Assembly: GCF_945956895.1 (NCBI RefSeq)
Contig: NZ_CAMFJF010000036.1
Span: 1-32,914, forward strand
DNA from: an uncultured Allobosea sp.
Lineage (GTDB): Bacteria; Pseudomonadota; Alphaproteobacteria; Rhizobiales; Beijerinckiaceae
DNA: 32,914 nt
Reading direction: 5' to 3'
Positions 23,732-32,914 of this stretch are shown one piece after another. The translations under genes were made by a program, and so were the position numbers. Under the pieces are notes generated by a model. That model was not told the DNA's origin. It saw nothing but the letters and a program-made list of their open reading frames with translations, and did not search any database. How positions within the stretch are numbered: position 1 is the first letter of the stretch; every line of letters starts with the position of its first letter.

Positions 23732-24607
23732 TCACGCCTTGGCCCGATAGTCCGAAGGCGACACGCCCGCCCGCTTGGTGAAGAAGCGCGAGAAATAGGC
23801 CGGATCGGAAAAGCCGAGCCGGAACGAGATCTGCGAGATCGACATCGCGGTGTAGACGAGGTCCCGCCGCGCCTCGATCATCAAACGGTCCTGGATGACC
23901 CGAGCGGCGGAACGGCCGAGCAGTTCGCGGCAGGAGCGCGAGAGATGCGGCACGGAAACGCCGAGTTCGCGCGCATGGTCATCGAGCGAATCGTGATGCT
24001 GAAAGCGTGCCTCGACCCGTTCGACGAAACGGCGGACGAGCCCCGCCCGCGGGTCCTTGGCCGGCTCGCCCTGCGCCTTCGCGCCGCGCATCGCCCGCAC
24101 GAACCAGGAGGCGATGAGATCGGCATAGGCCGCGAGCGAGAACTCGCGAGCCGACTGGTTCGCCGCGAATTCGCGCATCGCGAGCTGCATCAAGCCTTCC
24201 AGCGTTGCCGTTTCCTGGCTTTGCGCAGTCATCGGCAGAACGGCCGGCGTCCCCAGCAGCGCGCGTGCCTCCGGCTCGCTGTCGAACAGGCGCTTCAATG
24301 AGGTCGCAGCCGCGCTGGCGACGAAGCCGTCGGTCCCCTCCAGGAAGGCGAATTCATGGATGGTCGATGGCGGCAGCAGAAGAGTCGCGCCCGGCGCGAG
24401 GCGATGGTCGCGCCCGTCGACGCGCGTACGGCCTCCGCCCCGTGTGACCAGGAAGAACTGAAACAGGTCGTGATGCATGTGTGGCTGGATCGTCCAGCCA
24501 TGCAGCGAGCTGCGCGCGACGATAGGCTCGATATGCAGCGCATCGGGAAAGCGCTCAACCAGGCGCTCGCCATAGAGCCAATAGGCGGGGACGATGGTTG
24601 CGGGCAT
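23732..24607 (-). CDS. pobR: AraC-family regulator, PobR-like
   Basis: 291 residues. The N-terminal cupin-like effector domain (about 20-100) includes the HMHHDLFQFFLVTRGGG region. The C-terminal AraC domain (about 190-290) has two helix-turn-helix motifs, with LDDHARELGVSVPHLSRSCREL and SISQISFRLGFSDPAYFSRFF ending in SPSDYRAKA. It is divergent from pobA across 130 nt, the arrangement of AraC-type PobR with its target in other proteobacteria, so it probably activates pobA when 4-hydroxybenzoate is present. It is convergent with pcaL (3 nt between stops), so the pca operon is not in its direct upstream path. The symbol rests on context and family, not on a search. Confidence 0.8.
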   Translation of the reverse strand: MPATIVPAYWLYGERLVERFPDALHIEPIVARSSLHGWTIQPHMHHDLFQFFLVTRGGGRTRVDGRDHRLAPGATLLLPPSTIHEFAFLEGTDGFVASAAATSLKRLFDSEPEARALLGTPAVLPMTAQSQETATLEGLMQLAMREFAANQSAREFSLAAYADLIASWFVRAMRGAKAQGEPAKDPRAGLVRRFVERVEARFQHHDSLDDHARELGVSVPHLSRSCRELLGRSAARVIQDRLMIEARRDLVYTAMSISQISFRLGFSDPAYFSRFFTKRAGVSPSDYRAKA

Positions 24608-25910
<1,303 letters not shown>

Positions 25911-25997
25911 GGGCATTGTCCTCGCGGCAGAAAATTGCGTTGGTGAGAACAAGAGGCACGGCGCCATGGCGGCGACCGGCCCGAGCAGCTAGAGCTT

Positions 25998-26025
25998 CGA
26001 TCCTCGCAAGGCGTTTGCGGGATCG
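25998..26025 (+). other. Stem-loop between pobA and the livK-like gene
   Basis: CGATCC-t-CGCAA and TTGCG-GGATCG pair over 11 bp with one bulged T, around a 5-nt GGCGT loop. It lies about 90 nt past the pobA stop and just before the GGGAGGAG ribosome binding site of the transporter gene. It could be a weak terminator or leader structure that separates pobA from transporter expression. No T run follows. Confidence 0.4.
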
Positions 26026-26049
26026 CAGGCAGGATCGGGAGGAGATGGA

Positions 26050-27243
26050 ATGACCAAGGGTTTCCTGAACAGATTGCTGCCGGCGGGCGCACTGGCGCTG
26101 GCCGGAGCGCTCACGCTCGGCGCTTCCGCCATGGCGGACACGATCAAGGTCGGCATCATCGGGCCGTTCTCCGGCCCCTTCGCCCTGCAGGGCAAGAACT
26201 TCCAGGCCGGCGCCGAGGCCTGGCTGGCGCAGAACGGCAAGAGTGTCGCAGGCCACGATATCGAGCTGGTCTATCGCGACCTGCCGACCGCCAATCCGCA
26301 GCAGGCCCGCGCGCTGGCGCAGGAGCTGATCGTCCGCGACAAGGTGCAATATCTCGGCGGCGTCTATTTCACGCCGGACGCGATGGCGATCACCCCGCTG
26401 CTGAAGCAGGGCAATGTTCCGCTGGTGATCTTCAACGCCGCGACCTCGGCGATCATGACCTCTTCGCCGCTGGTGGTGCGCACCTCCTTCACCCTGTCCC
26501 AGACCACGACGCCGCTCGGCAAGGCGGCGGTGGAGCGCGGCGTCAAGAAGTTCGTCTCGATCGTCAGCGATTACGGCCCTGGCGTCGATGCCGAGGGCGC
26601 CTTCAAGAAGGCGATCGAGGCGGCCGGCGGCGAGGTCAAGGAAGCGATCCGCATCCCGCTCAACACCACCGAGTTCAGCCCGATCATGCAGCGCATCCGC
26701 GATGCCGGGGCCGAGGGCGTCTTCGCCTTCCTGCCTTCCGGCCCGCCGACGCTCGGCTTCGTCAAGGCCTTCAGCGATACCGGCCTGAAGAAGGCGGGCG
26801 TCAAGCTCTTCGCGCCGGGCGACCTGACCCAGGAATCGGACCTGCCGGCCTTGGGCGAAGCGGCTGCCGGCCTGATCACCTCGTTCCACTACGCGGTCTC
26901 GCATGATTCCGAGATCAACAAGCGCTTCGTCGCCGCCGCCGAAAAGGCGATCGGCGCGCCCGACCTCGTTTCCTTCCCCGCGGTCGGCGCCTATGACGGG
27001 ATGTTCGTGATCTCCAAGATGATCGCGGCCACCGCGGGCAAGCAGGACGCCGAGAAGGCGGTCGAGGCGGTGAAGGGCCTCGGCTGGGAAAGCCCGCGCG
27101 GCCCGGTCAAGATCGATCCGGAGACCCGCCACATCACCCAAACGATCTATCTGCGCGAAGTCGCAAAGGATGCGCAGGGCCGCTGGATCAACAAGGAGAT
27201 CGCCGGCGTGCCGGAGCAGAAGGATTCCGGCCTGACGAAGTAA
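26050..27243 (+). CDS. Branched-chain-type ABC transporter solute-binding protein (LivK-like)
   Basis: 397 residues. The signal peptide ends near SAMA-D at about residue 29. The mature protein is a type I periplasmic fold (Peripla_BP_6): IKVGIIGPFSGPFALQGKNFQAG, then VQYLGGVYFTPDAMAITPLL, VSIVSDYGPGVDAEGAF and AVGAYDGMFVI. Proteins of this family bind branched-chain amino acids, amides or aromatic acids. Its place directly after pobA, with the other four importer genes behind it, suggests an aromatic acid such as 4-hydroxybenzoate as ligand (inference). GGAGG at 7 nt supports the ATG. Confidence 0.9.
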   Translation: MTKGFLNRLLPAGALALAGALTLGASAMADTIKVGIIGPFSGPFALQGKNFQAGAEAWLAQNGKSVAGHDIELVYRDLPTANPQQARALAQELIVRDKVQYLGGVYFTPDAMAITPLLKQGNVPLVIFNAATSAIMTSSPLVVRTSFTLSQTTTPLGKAAVERGVKKFVSIVSDYGPGVDAEGAFKKAIEAAGGEVKEAIRIPLNTTEFSPIMQRIRDAGAEGVFAFLPSGPPTLGFVKAFSDTGLKKAGVKLFAPGDLTQESDLPALGEAAAGLITSFHYAVSHDSEINKRFVAAAEKAIGAPDLVSFPAVGAYDGMFVISKMIAATAGKQDAEKAVEAVKGLGWESPRGPVKIDPETRHITQTIYLREVAKDAQGRWINKEIAGVPEQKDSGLTK

Positions 27244-27270
27244 CAGCGTCGTTTCCCGCCGGAAACGCCC

Positions 27271-27365
27271 CGTCATTCCGGGCTTGACCCGGAATCCATC
27301 GTAGAGCGCTGAGCCTTATGATGGATTCCGGATCGACGCGGCTTCGCCGCTTGTCCGGAATGACG
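27271..27365. repeat. Intergenic palindromic repeat, family 1, copy B
   Basis: Ends CGTCATTCCGG (27271-27281) and CCGGAATGACG (27355-27365) are perfect inverted repeats, with an inner pair CCGGAATCCATC and GATGGATTCCGG. It is related to copies A and C but has CATTCC in place of CATCCC. It fills most of the 174-nt gap between the livK-like and livH-like genes, so transcription of the permeases must pass through it. Confidence 0.85.
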
Positions 27366-27417
27366 ATGGTGGTTCTCTCCGCATACGACACGCCTGAGCA
27401 GCAGAAGGCCCGCGAGC

Positions 27418-28281
27418 ATGCAGACCGCGCTGAGCATCGCCATGGACGCGCTGGCCTATGGCATGGCGCTCTTCATCATCTGCATCGGCCTGTCGCTGAC
27501 CATGGGCCTGATGCGGGTGGTGAATCTCGCCCACGGCGCCTTCGCCATGATCGGCGGCTACATCGCCTCCTTTGCCGCGCGCGATCTCGGCCTCGGTTAC
27601 GGGTTCGGCATCGTGCTGGCCATGATCGGCACGGTTATCATCGCCGTGCCGCTGGAGCGCCTGCTCTATCGCCGCATCTATGACCGCAGCGAACTCTCGC
27701 AGGTCTTGATGACGATCGGCATCACCTTCTGCGTGATCGGCATCACCAACTACTTCTTCGGCCCGACGCTGAAAACGATTCCCCTGCCGGCGGAGCTTGC
27801 CCGCTCGGTCGATCTCGGCTTCCGCAGCATCGCCGGCCACCGGCTCTTCGTGATCGCGAGCGGCCTCGTCGTCGCCGGCGGCCTCTGGTTCCTGATCGAG
27901 CGCACCGGCTTCGGCATCCACCTGCGCGCGGCGGTCGAGAATGCGCCGATGGCCCGAACGCTCGGCATCCGCACCGAGATCATCTATGCCGCGAGCTTCG
28001 CGCTGGCGATCGGGCTCGCGGCCTTCGGCGGCGTGGTCGGCGCCGAATTCCTGCCGATCGAGCCCTATTACGCGCTGCGCTACATGGTGACCTTCCTCGT
28101 CGTCGTCTCGGTCGGCGGGGCAGGCTCGATCCCCGGCGCACTCGCGGCCTGCCTGCTCCTCAGCGCCATCGACGTCACCGCGCGCTATCTCGTGCCGGAT
28201 TTCGGCAATTTCTTCTTCTATCTCGCGGTGATCCTGGTGGTCTGCGCCTTCCCGCGCGGCCTGATGGGACGGGCGCAGTAG
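27418..28281 (+). CDS. Branched-chain-type ABC transporter permease (LivH-like)
   Basis: 287 residues with about eight membrane helices. The LivH marker GLMRVVNLAHGAFAMIGGY is near the N-terminus, and the ATPase-contact region reads LRAAVENAPMARTLGIRTE. The C-terminal helices carry the GGAGSIPGALAACLLL segment. It forms the membrane channel with the LivM-like protein that follows after one base. AGAAGG lies upstream of the ATG at 27418. Upstream is a palindromic repeat, so the gene may be made at a lower level than the binding protein. Confidence 0.93.
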   Translation: MQTALSIAMDALAYGMALFIICIGLSLTMGLMRVVNLAHGAFAMIGGYIASFAARDLGLGYGFGIVLAMIGTVIIAVPLERLLYRRIYDRSELSQVLMTIGITFCVIGITNYFFGPTLKTIPLPAELARSVDLGFRSIAGHRLFVIASGLVVAGGLWFLIERTGFGIHLRAAVENAPMARTLGIRTEIIYAASFALAIGLAAFGGVVGAEFLPIEPYYALRYMVTFLVVVSVGGAGSIPGALAACLLLSAIDVTARYLVPDFGNFFFYLAVILVVCAFPRGLMGRAQ

Positions 28282-28282
28282 C

Positions 28283-29278
28283 ATGGCACCCGCGACGCCC
28301 ATGCCCCCGGGACGCACGCTCGGCCGCGACCTCCTCGGCCTCGCCCTGATCGCGCTCGCCGGCCTCGCCGGCTACTGGCTCTTTCCCGACAATCTCGCTT
28401 TCCTCACCCGCGTGATCTCGGTCGCGCTGCTCGTGCTCTCGCTCGACCTGATCGTCGGCTATTGCGGCATCGCCTCGCTCGGCCAGGGCGCGCTCTATGG
28501 GGCCGGCGCCTATGCCGCCGGTATAGCCTGCGTGCACGGGATCACCGACCCCGTCCTGCTCATTCTGATCGGAGCCGCGGCGGGCGCGGTCATGGGTATC
28601 CTCATGGGCGCGATCATGCTGCGCGCCCACGGCCTGCCGCAGCTCGTGCTCTCGATCGCCATCGTCCAGCTCCTGCATGAGGCCGCCAACAAGGCCTCGT
28701 CGATCACCGGCGGCAGCGACGGCCTCTCCGGCATGAGCCCGGCCCCTCTCTTCGGTATCTTCGAGTTCGACCTCTGGGGTCGCAGCGCCTATCTCTTCGG
28801 CCTCGGCCTGCTGCTCATCGTCTTCGCCGTCTTGCGTTTCGTCACGCGCTCGCCTTTCGGCATGGTCTGCCGCGGCCTGAAGGAGGACCCGCTGCGGATC
28901 AGCGCGCTCGGCATCTATGCCTTCCCCGTCCTGCTCAAGATGTTCGTCATCTCCGGCGCGGTCGCCGGCATGGGCGGCGCGCTCGCGGCCATCGCGACGC
29001 AGGTCGTCGGCCTCGACAGCGTGAGCTTCGAGATCTCGGCCAATGCGCTGGTCATGCTCGTGCTCGGCGGCATCGGCCACCTCTACGGCGCGCTGATCGG
29101 CACGGTGATCTTCATGGCGCTCGAGCACGTCGTCGCCGCGATCAACCCGTTCCACTGGATGACGCTGGTCGGCGCCGTGCTGATCGCCATCGTGCTCTTC
29201 GCCCCGCGTGGGCTCTCCGGCACGCTGGACGAGCTCGCCCGCCTGCTGACCCGTGATCGCTGGGGGGCCGGCCGATGA
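28283..29278 (+). CDS. Branched-chain-type ABC transporter permease (LivM-like)
   Basis: 331 residues, second permease of the pair. The LivM marker DLIVGYCGIASLGQGALYGAGAY is present, together with GGSDGLSGM in the loop and the ATPase-contact region GMVCRGLKEDPLRISALGI. The end GGIGHLYGALIGTVIF is also typical. Its stop overlaps the livG start by ATGA (29275-29278). Together with the LivH-like protein it moves the ligand across the inner membrane. Confidence 0.93.
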   Translation: MAPATPMPPGRTLGRDLLGLALIALAGLAGYWLFPDNLAFLTRVISVALLVLSLDLIVGYCGIASLGQGALYGAGAYAAGIACVHGITDPVLLILIGAAAGAVMGILMGAIMLRAHGLPQLVLSIAIVQLLHEAANKASSITGGSDGLSGMSPAPLFGIFEFDLWGRSAYLFGLGLLLIVFAVLRFVTRSPFGMVCRGLKEDPLRISALGIYAFPVLLKMFVISGAVAGMGGALAAIATQVVGLDSVSFEISANALVMLVLGGIGHLYGALIGTVIFMALEHVVAAINPFHWMTLVGAVLIAIVLFAPRGLSGTLDELARLLTRDRWGAGR

Positions 29279-30033
29279 GCGCGGTCTTCGAGGTCTCGCA
29301 TCTCTCCAAGGAATTCGGCGGCCTCAAGGTCAGCCGCGACATCTCGCTCGCGATGAACGAGGGCGAACGCCTCGCCCTGATCGGCCCGAACGGCGCCGGC
29401 AAGACCACCTTCGTCAATCTCGTTACCGGGCGCATCCCGCCGAGCGCGGGCAGCGTCCATCTCGCCGGCGAGGACATCACAGGGCTGGGTGCCGTCAAGC
29501 GCGTCCGGCGCGGCCTCGTCCGCACCTTCCAGGTCACCCGCCTCTTCCCGGACATGACGCCGGAAGAGCATATCGTGATGACCATCCTGCAGCGCCTCGG
29601 CCGGGCGACGCGCATCCTCGCCCGCTTCCACGGCGATTCCGAAGCAACAGACGAAGCGGCTGAAATCCTCGCGACGCTCGGCCTGACCGAGGTCGCCCGC
29701 CGCAAGGTCGCGACGATCGCCTATGGCCAGCAGCGCCTGCTGGAGATTGCCATCGCATTGGCCCAGCGCCCCAAGGTACTGCTGCTCGATGAACCGGCTG
29801 CCGGCGTGCCCTCCAGCGATACCCCACGCATCGAGGAGGCCTTGGCCCGCCTGCCCGCCTCGCTCGCCGTGCTGATGATCGAACACGACATGGACCTCGT
29901 CTTCCGCTTCGCCAAGCGCGTCGTCGTGCTGGCGGCGGGCGAGCTGATCTTCCAGGGCCTGCCTGCCGAGGTCGCCAAAGACCCCAAGGTCCGCGAAGCC
30001 TATCTCGGGAGCTATGCCCATGCCGGCAGCTGA
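29275..30033 (+). CDS. Branched-chain-type ABC transporter ATPase (LivG-like)
   Basis: 252 residues. Walker A GPNGAGKTT at 37-45, Q-loop region VRTFQVTRLFPDMTPEEH, a signature of the form AYGQQRLLE at 149-157 (LivG proteins often have YGQQR in place of LSGGQ), Walker B VLLLDEP at 168-174 and the switch His in IEHDMD. After Walker B the usual AAGLNPxET is changed to AAGVPSSDT, a small deviation near the D-loop. Its 3' end overlaps the next ATPase gene. It should dimerise with the LivF-like subunit. Confidence 0.93.
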   Translation: MSAVFEVSHLSKEFGGLKVSRDISLAMNEGERLALIGPNGAGKTTFVNLVTGRIPPSAGSVHLAGEDITGLGAVKRVRRGLVRTFQVTRLFPDMTPEEHIVMTILQRLGRATRILARFHGDSEATDEAAEILATLGLTEVARRKVATIAYGQQRLLEIAIALAQRPKVLLLDEPAAGVPSSDTPRIEEALARLPASLAVLMIEHDMDLVFRFAKRVVVLAAGELIFQGLPAEVAKDPKVREAYLGSYAHAGS

Positions 30034-30736
30034 GCTCGACGTCCGCAATCTGAGCGCCGGCTACGGCCAGACCCATGTGCTGGAGGATGTTTCCTTCGCG
30101 GTGCCGGCCGGCGGGCGCCTCTCGATTCTCGGCCGCAACGGCATGGGCAAGACCACGCTGATGGCGAGCCTGATGGGGCTGACCCGCCGCTATGCCGGCA
30201 GCATCAGCCTTGGCGGGCAGGACGTCACCGCGCTCGGCACGGCGGCCCGCGCCCATGGCGGCATCGGCCTCGTCCCGCAGACCCGCGAGATCTTCAAGGG
30301 GCTGACGGTGGAGGAGAATCTCTTCGCCGGATTGAAGGGCCGCCCACGGACCGCGATCGAGGAAGCCTATGCGCTGTTTCCGCGCCTGCAGGAGCGCCGC
30401 CGCAATCTCGGCTCCCAGCTCTCCGGCGGCGAGCAGCAGATGCTGGCGACGGCCCGCACCATCCTCGGGCAGCCCGCCGTGCTGCTGCTCGACGAGCCGC
30501 TGGAAGGGCTGGCGCCGGTGATCTGCGACATGCTGATGGAGGCTTTCGGCCGCCTCGCCGCCAGCGGCGCGATGACCATCCTCTTCGTCGAGCAGCGGCT
30601 GGAAAGCGCGCTCGCCTTCGCCGACGACGTCATCATCCTCGAACGCGGCCGGATCGTCTGGTCGGGCAAGCCCGACGCTCTGCGCGCCGATGCCAACGTG
30701 CTCGAACGCTATATCGGCGTCGGCGGGCTGCACTGA
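30020..30736 (+). CDS. Branched-chain-type ABC transporter ATPase (LivF-like)
   Basis: 238 residues. Walker A GRNGMGKTT at 38-46 (LivF-type, Met in place of Ala), Q-loop VPQTREIFKGLTVEEN, signature LSGGEQQ at 134-140, Walker B VLLLDEP at 154-160, and FVEQR with Gln in place of the switch His, as usual for LivF. The gene starts inside livG. ATG 30020 has GGGAG 8 nt upstream, better than ATG 30014 (2 nt). It is the last gene of the pobA-livKHMGF run; a palindromic repeat begins 17 nt after its stop. Confidence 0.93.
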   Translation: MPAAELDVRNLSAGYGQTHVLEDVSFAVPAGGRLSILGRNGMGKTTLMASLMGLTRRYAGSISLGGQDVTALGTAARAHGGIGLVPQTREIFKGLTVEENLFAGLKGRPRTAIEEAYALFPRLQERRRNLGSQLSGGEQQMLATARTILGQPAVLLLDEPLEGLAPVICDMLMEAFGRLAASGAMTILFVEQRLESALAFADDVIILERGRIVWSGKPDALRADANVLERYIGVGGLH

Positions 30737-30753
30737 GCCTGCGCAGTTTTCCT

Positions 30754-30841
30754 CGTCATTGCGAGCGCAGCGAAGCAATCCAGGGGCGGCAGAGCGCTAC
30801 GTCTCCTGGATTGCTTCGTCGCTTCGCTCCTCGCAATGACG
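30754..30841. repeat. Intergenic palindromic repeat, family 4
   Basis: Ends CGTCATTGCGAG (30754-30765) and CTCGCAATGACG (30830-30841) are perfect inverted repeats. An inner pair GAAGCAATCCAG and CTGGATTGCTTC adds 12 bp, and AGCGAAGC / GCTTCGCT lie between. The sequence differs from family 1 apart from the first CGTCAT. It lies between the convergent LivF-like and dehydrogenase genes and may end both transcripts. Confidence 0.85.
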
Positions 30842-30849
30842 AATGAACC

Positions 30850-31815
30850 TCACACCACCAGATCGAGCGGCGGCACCGGCTCGCCGCGTGAGACATGCTG
30901 CATGTTTGCGAACATGCGCTTCACCACCGGCGCGAAATTGTCGGAGGCCATGGCGGCGAGATGCGGCGTGGTGACGAGATTGTCGAGAGTAATCAGCTCG
31001 CTGTCCGCCGGAAGCGGCTCGATCTCGTAGACATCCATCGCCGCGCCGGCGATCTCCTTCGCCCTGAGCGCCGTGACGAGATCGGCCTCGTTGACCACGC
31101 CGCCGCGCGCGACATTGATCAGCACGGCCGTCTTCTTCATCGTCCTGAGCGCCGCGATGTCGATCAGATCCTTGGTTTCCGGCGTCAGCGGGCAATGCAG
31201 CGAGACGACATCGGCCTGGGTCAGGATCTCCTCCATCGAGGCATGCTTGACGCCGAGCGCCGCCTCCTCGGCGGCATCGAGCGGCGTGCGCTTGCTGTAG
31301 AGGATGGTGCAGCCGAAGCCCTTCAGCAGCTTGGCGACATTCTTGCCGATCGCGCCCAGGCCGACGATGCCGACCGTCTTGCCGGAGAGCGTATAGGTGT
31401 CCGACGGCAACTGGCCCGTGCGCCAGTGGCCCTTCTTCAGTTCGGCATTGCCATAGGCGATCAGGCGGAGCGTCGAGATCGTCAGGCCAATCGCGAATTC
31501 GGAGACGGCGACCGCATTGGAGCCGGTCGTGCGCGCGACCTTGATGCCGAGCTTCTTCGCCGTCTCGATATCGATATTGTCGTAGCCGACGCCCCATTTA
31601 TGCAGGAGCTTCAGCTTCTTGGCGGCGCGCAAAACGTCGCCGGAGACGCCGACCTGGCCGGAAATCGCGTAATCGGCCTCGGCGATGATCTCTTTCATGT
31701 GCTCGTCGCCGCGAGCCGTGCCGTGGGTCAGCACGAAGCCATCCGGCAGGAATTCGCGCAGGCGGTCGGCCCGTTCGGGCGTGGTCATGTCGAGGAGGCA
31801 GATGGTCTCGGGCAT
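30850..31815 (-). CDS. D-isomer-specific 2-hydroxyacid dehydrogenase
   Basis: 321 residues from ATG 31815 (a GTG at 31827 is possible). The catalytic domain surrounds an NAD(P)-binding Rossmann domain with GLGAIG at 152-157. The active-site triad is visible: R237 in NVARGGVVNE, E266 in DVYEIEP and H285 in TTPHLAAM. The family reduces 2-oxoacids such as hydroxypyruvate, glyoxylate or 3-phosphohydroxypyruvate, or oxidises the D-2-hydroxyacids. There is no C-terminal ACT domain, so it is not a long-form SerA. The substrate cannot be read from sequence. It is on the same strand as, and downstream of, the gamma-glutamyltransferase gene, with a repeat between them. Confidence 0.88.
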   Translation of the reverse strand: MPETICLLDMTTPERADRLREFLPDGFVLTHGTARGDEHMKEIIAEADYAISGQVGVSGDVLRAAKKLKLLHKWGVGYDNIDIETAKKLGIKVARTTGSNAVAVSEFAIGLTISTLRLIAYGNAELKKGHWRTGQLPSDTYTLSGKTVGIVGLGAIGKNVAKLLKGFGCTILYSKRTPLDAAEEAALGVKHASMEEILTQADVVSLHCPLTPETKDLIDIAALRTMKKTAVLINVARGGVVNEADLVTALRAKEIAGAAMDVYEIEPLPADSELITLDNLVTTPHLAAMASDNFAPVVKRMFANMQHVSRGEPVPPLDLVV

Positions 31816-31860
31816 GGGATGGTCCACCAGGTGTCAGTTATGAGAAAGCAGATGTAGCGC

Positions 31861-31964
31861 CGTCATCCCGGACAAGCCGCGAAGCGGCGGCGCTCCGGGA
31901 TCCATCGAAGGGCGCTGCGCTCTACGATGGATCCCGGGGTTGCGCTGCGCTGCCCGGGATGACG
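31861..31964. repeat. Intergenic palindromic repeat, family 1, copy C
   Basis: Ends CGTCATCCCGG (31861-31871) and CCGGGATGACG (31954-31964) match copy A exactly. Inner arms CCGGGATCCATCG and CGATGGATCCCGG are also shared. The centre (AGGGCGCTGCGCTCTA) and a stretch of GCGAAGCGGC / TGCGCTGCGC differ. It fills most of the gap between the gamma-glutamyltransferase stop (31994) and the dehydrogenase start. Confidence 0.85.
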
Positions 31965-31993
31965 ATGGAGGCTCGGGAGGAACATACGAAGAC

Positions 31994-32914
31994 TTAGATG
32001 GTAAAGCGGGCACCGGCGCGGGCGAGCCCGCCGGAAATGGCGACGGGCGTGCCGTCTGCGCGCCAGCAGGCGGCGCCGGTCAAGGTGCCGTCGGGATTGA
32101 AGGCGATGGCGTTCATGCCGCCGGCGACGCGGGGCGAACGCACGACCTTGTGGCCGCGCGCGATCAGCGCCTGCGCGACGGACTCGGGGATGGCTTCCTC
32201 GAGTTCGAGCACGCCGCCCTCGGTCCAGACGCGCGGCGCCTCGACGGCTTCCTGCAGGCTCATGCGGTGATCGATCAGGTTGACGATCGCCTGCAGGGCC
32301 GAGGGGAAGATGCGCAAGGCGCCAGGCAGGCCCAGCGCGAAGGCGAGCCGGCCGTTCTTCACCGCCATCATCGGCGCCATCGAGGTGAAGACCCGCTTGC
32401 CCGGCGCGATCGAGAGCGCGCGGCCCGGATGCGGGTCGAAGTTGAACATGTAGTTGTTGGCGATCATCCCCGTGCCGGGGATCTGTACACAGGCGCCGAA
32501 CAGCCCGTTGATCGTCTGCGTCGCGCTGACGACATTGCCCATGGCGTCCGCCACGGTGACATGGGTGGTGTCAGCGGATTCACCGCCGGAAAGCCCGGCC
32601 GTCCAGCTCTTCGCCTGCCCCATCTCGATCAGGGCGCGGCGCTCGTCGGCATAGGCCTTGTCGATCAGCTTCTCGACGGGAACCTTGACGAAGGCCGGAT
32701 CGGCCGTCGCCACGGCGCGGTCGGCGAAGGCGATCTTCAAGGCCTCCGCGAGCAGATGCACGGCATCGGTCGAGCCGAAGCCGAGCGAGCCGATATCGTA
32801 ACCTTCGAGGATGTTGAGCATCTGCGTGATGTGCACGCCGGAGGACGAGGGCGGCGGCGGGCCGATGATCTCGTAGCCGCGATAGGAGCCGCGGATCGGC
32901 TCGCGCAACTCGAT
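31994..32914 (-). CDS. Gamma-glutamyltransferase, C-terminal part (cut by window edge)
   Basis: The last 306 residues are present; the start lies beyond the right edge. Gamma-glutamyltransferase is an Ntn hydrolase made as a precursor that cuts itself before a threonine. That Thr is in ADTTHVTVAD (codon at about 32569-32567), so the window holds the whole small subunit and the end of the large one. Other family blocks are PPPPSSSGVHITQML upstream of the cut, then PGTGMIANNYMFNFDP and SMAPMMAVKNGRLAFALGLPG. It cleaves gamma-glutamyl bonds of glutathione and similar compounds, usually in the periplasm; the signal peptide, if any, is out of view. Confidence 0.92.
   Translation of the reverse strand: MELREPIRGSYRGYEIIGPPPPSSSGVHITQMLNILEGYDIGSLGFGSTDAVHLLAEALKIAFADRAVATADPAFVKVPVEKLIDKAYADERRALIEMGQAKSWTAGLSGGESADTTHVTVADAMGNVVSATQTINGLFGACVQIPGTGMIANNYMFNFDPHPGRALSIAPGKRVFTSMAPMMAVKNGRLAFALGLPGALRIFPSALQAIVNLIDHRMSLQEAVEAPRVWTEGGVLELEEAIPESVAQALIARGHKVVRSPRVAGGMNAIAFNPDGTLTGAACWRADGTPVAISGGLARAGARFTI

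Noticed and set aside
30754..30841. Possible CRISPR or insertion-sequence end
   Set aside because: It is a single palindrome without spaced repeats, direct target duplication or a transposase gene.

Overview
The window is GC-rich chromosomal DNA from an alphaproteobacterium, most likely a Hyphomicrobiales (Rhizobiales) soil or plant-associated heterotroph; Bosea or a relative would fit, but the genus is inference. Pointers are an aap-type general amino acid importer, an EipA/DUF1134 protein, an Omp25/Omp31-type small porin, an AraC-type pob regulator next to pobA, and several intergenic palindromes of the kind scattered through these genomes. There are no rRNA, tRNA, CRISPR or phage genes, and no transposase.

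Left part (1-6960): the first codons of an exported protein run off the left edge. A two-component system follows (FixJ-type regulator and membrane histidine kinase, minus strand, 4-nt overlap), divergent from aapJ-aapQ-aapM, the binding protein and two permeases of a general L-amino acid ABC importer. The ATPase gene aapP is not there; a DUF374 acyltransferase-like gene comes next instead.

Envelope block (6968-10670): an eipA-like gene is divergent from an EnvZ-type kinase. The OmpR-type regulator that probably partners the kinase is convergent with it, which is unusual. A small outer-membrane barrel protein follows.

Peptide-transporter block (10868-18395): an alpha/beta hydrolase and a dpp/opp-type ABC importer (family 5 binding protein, two permeases, two ATPases) lie on the minus strand with ATGA overlaps. 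A MurR/RpiR regulator is divergent, and a GAAAATTTTC palindrome sits in the shared promoter region. The last ATPase gene reads into an intergenic palindrome, which supplies its C-terminal tail.

Efflux pair (18427-19843): a LysR regulator and a PACE-family efflux protein are divergent, with two well-formed LysR-type boxes between them.

Aromatic block (20028-30736): pcaI-pcaJ-pcaB-pcaL (a fusion of enol-lactonase and carboxymuconolactone decarboxylase), an AraC-type pobR-like gene divergent from pobA (4-hydroxybenzoate 3-hydroxylase), and a complete livKHMGF-type importer. Together they suggest uptake of an aromatic acid such as 4-hydroxybenzoate, hydroxylation to protocatechuate and processing through the 3-oxoadipate route. 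The ring-cleavage enzyme pcaGH and the thiolase pcaF are absent from the window.

Right end (30850-32914): a D-2-hydroxyacid dehydrogenase and the C-terminal part of a gamma-glutamyltransferase, each bordered by a palindromic repeat. I see no clearly new system. The most useful leads are the aromatic cluster with its transporter, the stem-loops between binding-protein and permease genes in all three importers, and the repeat-encoded tail of the DppF-like ATPase.
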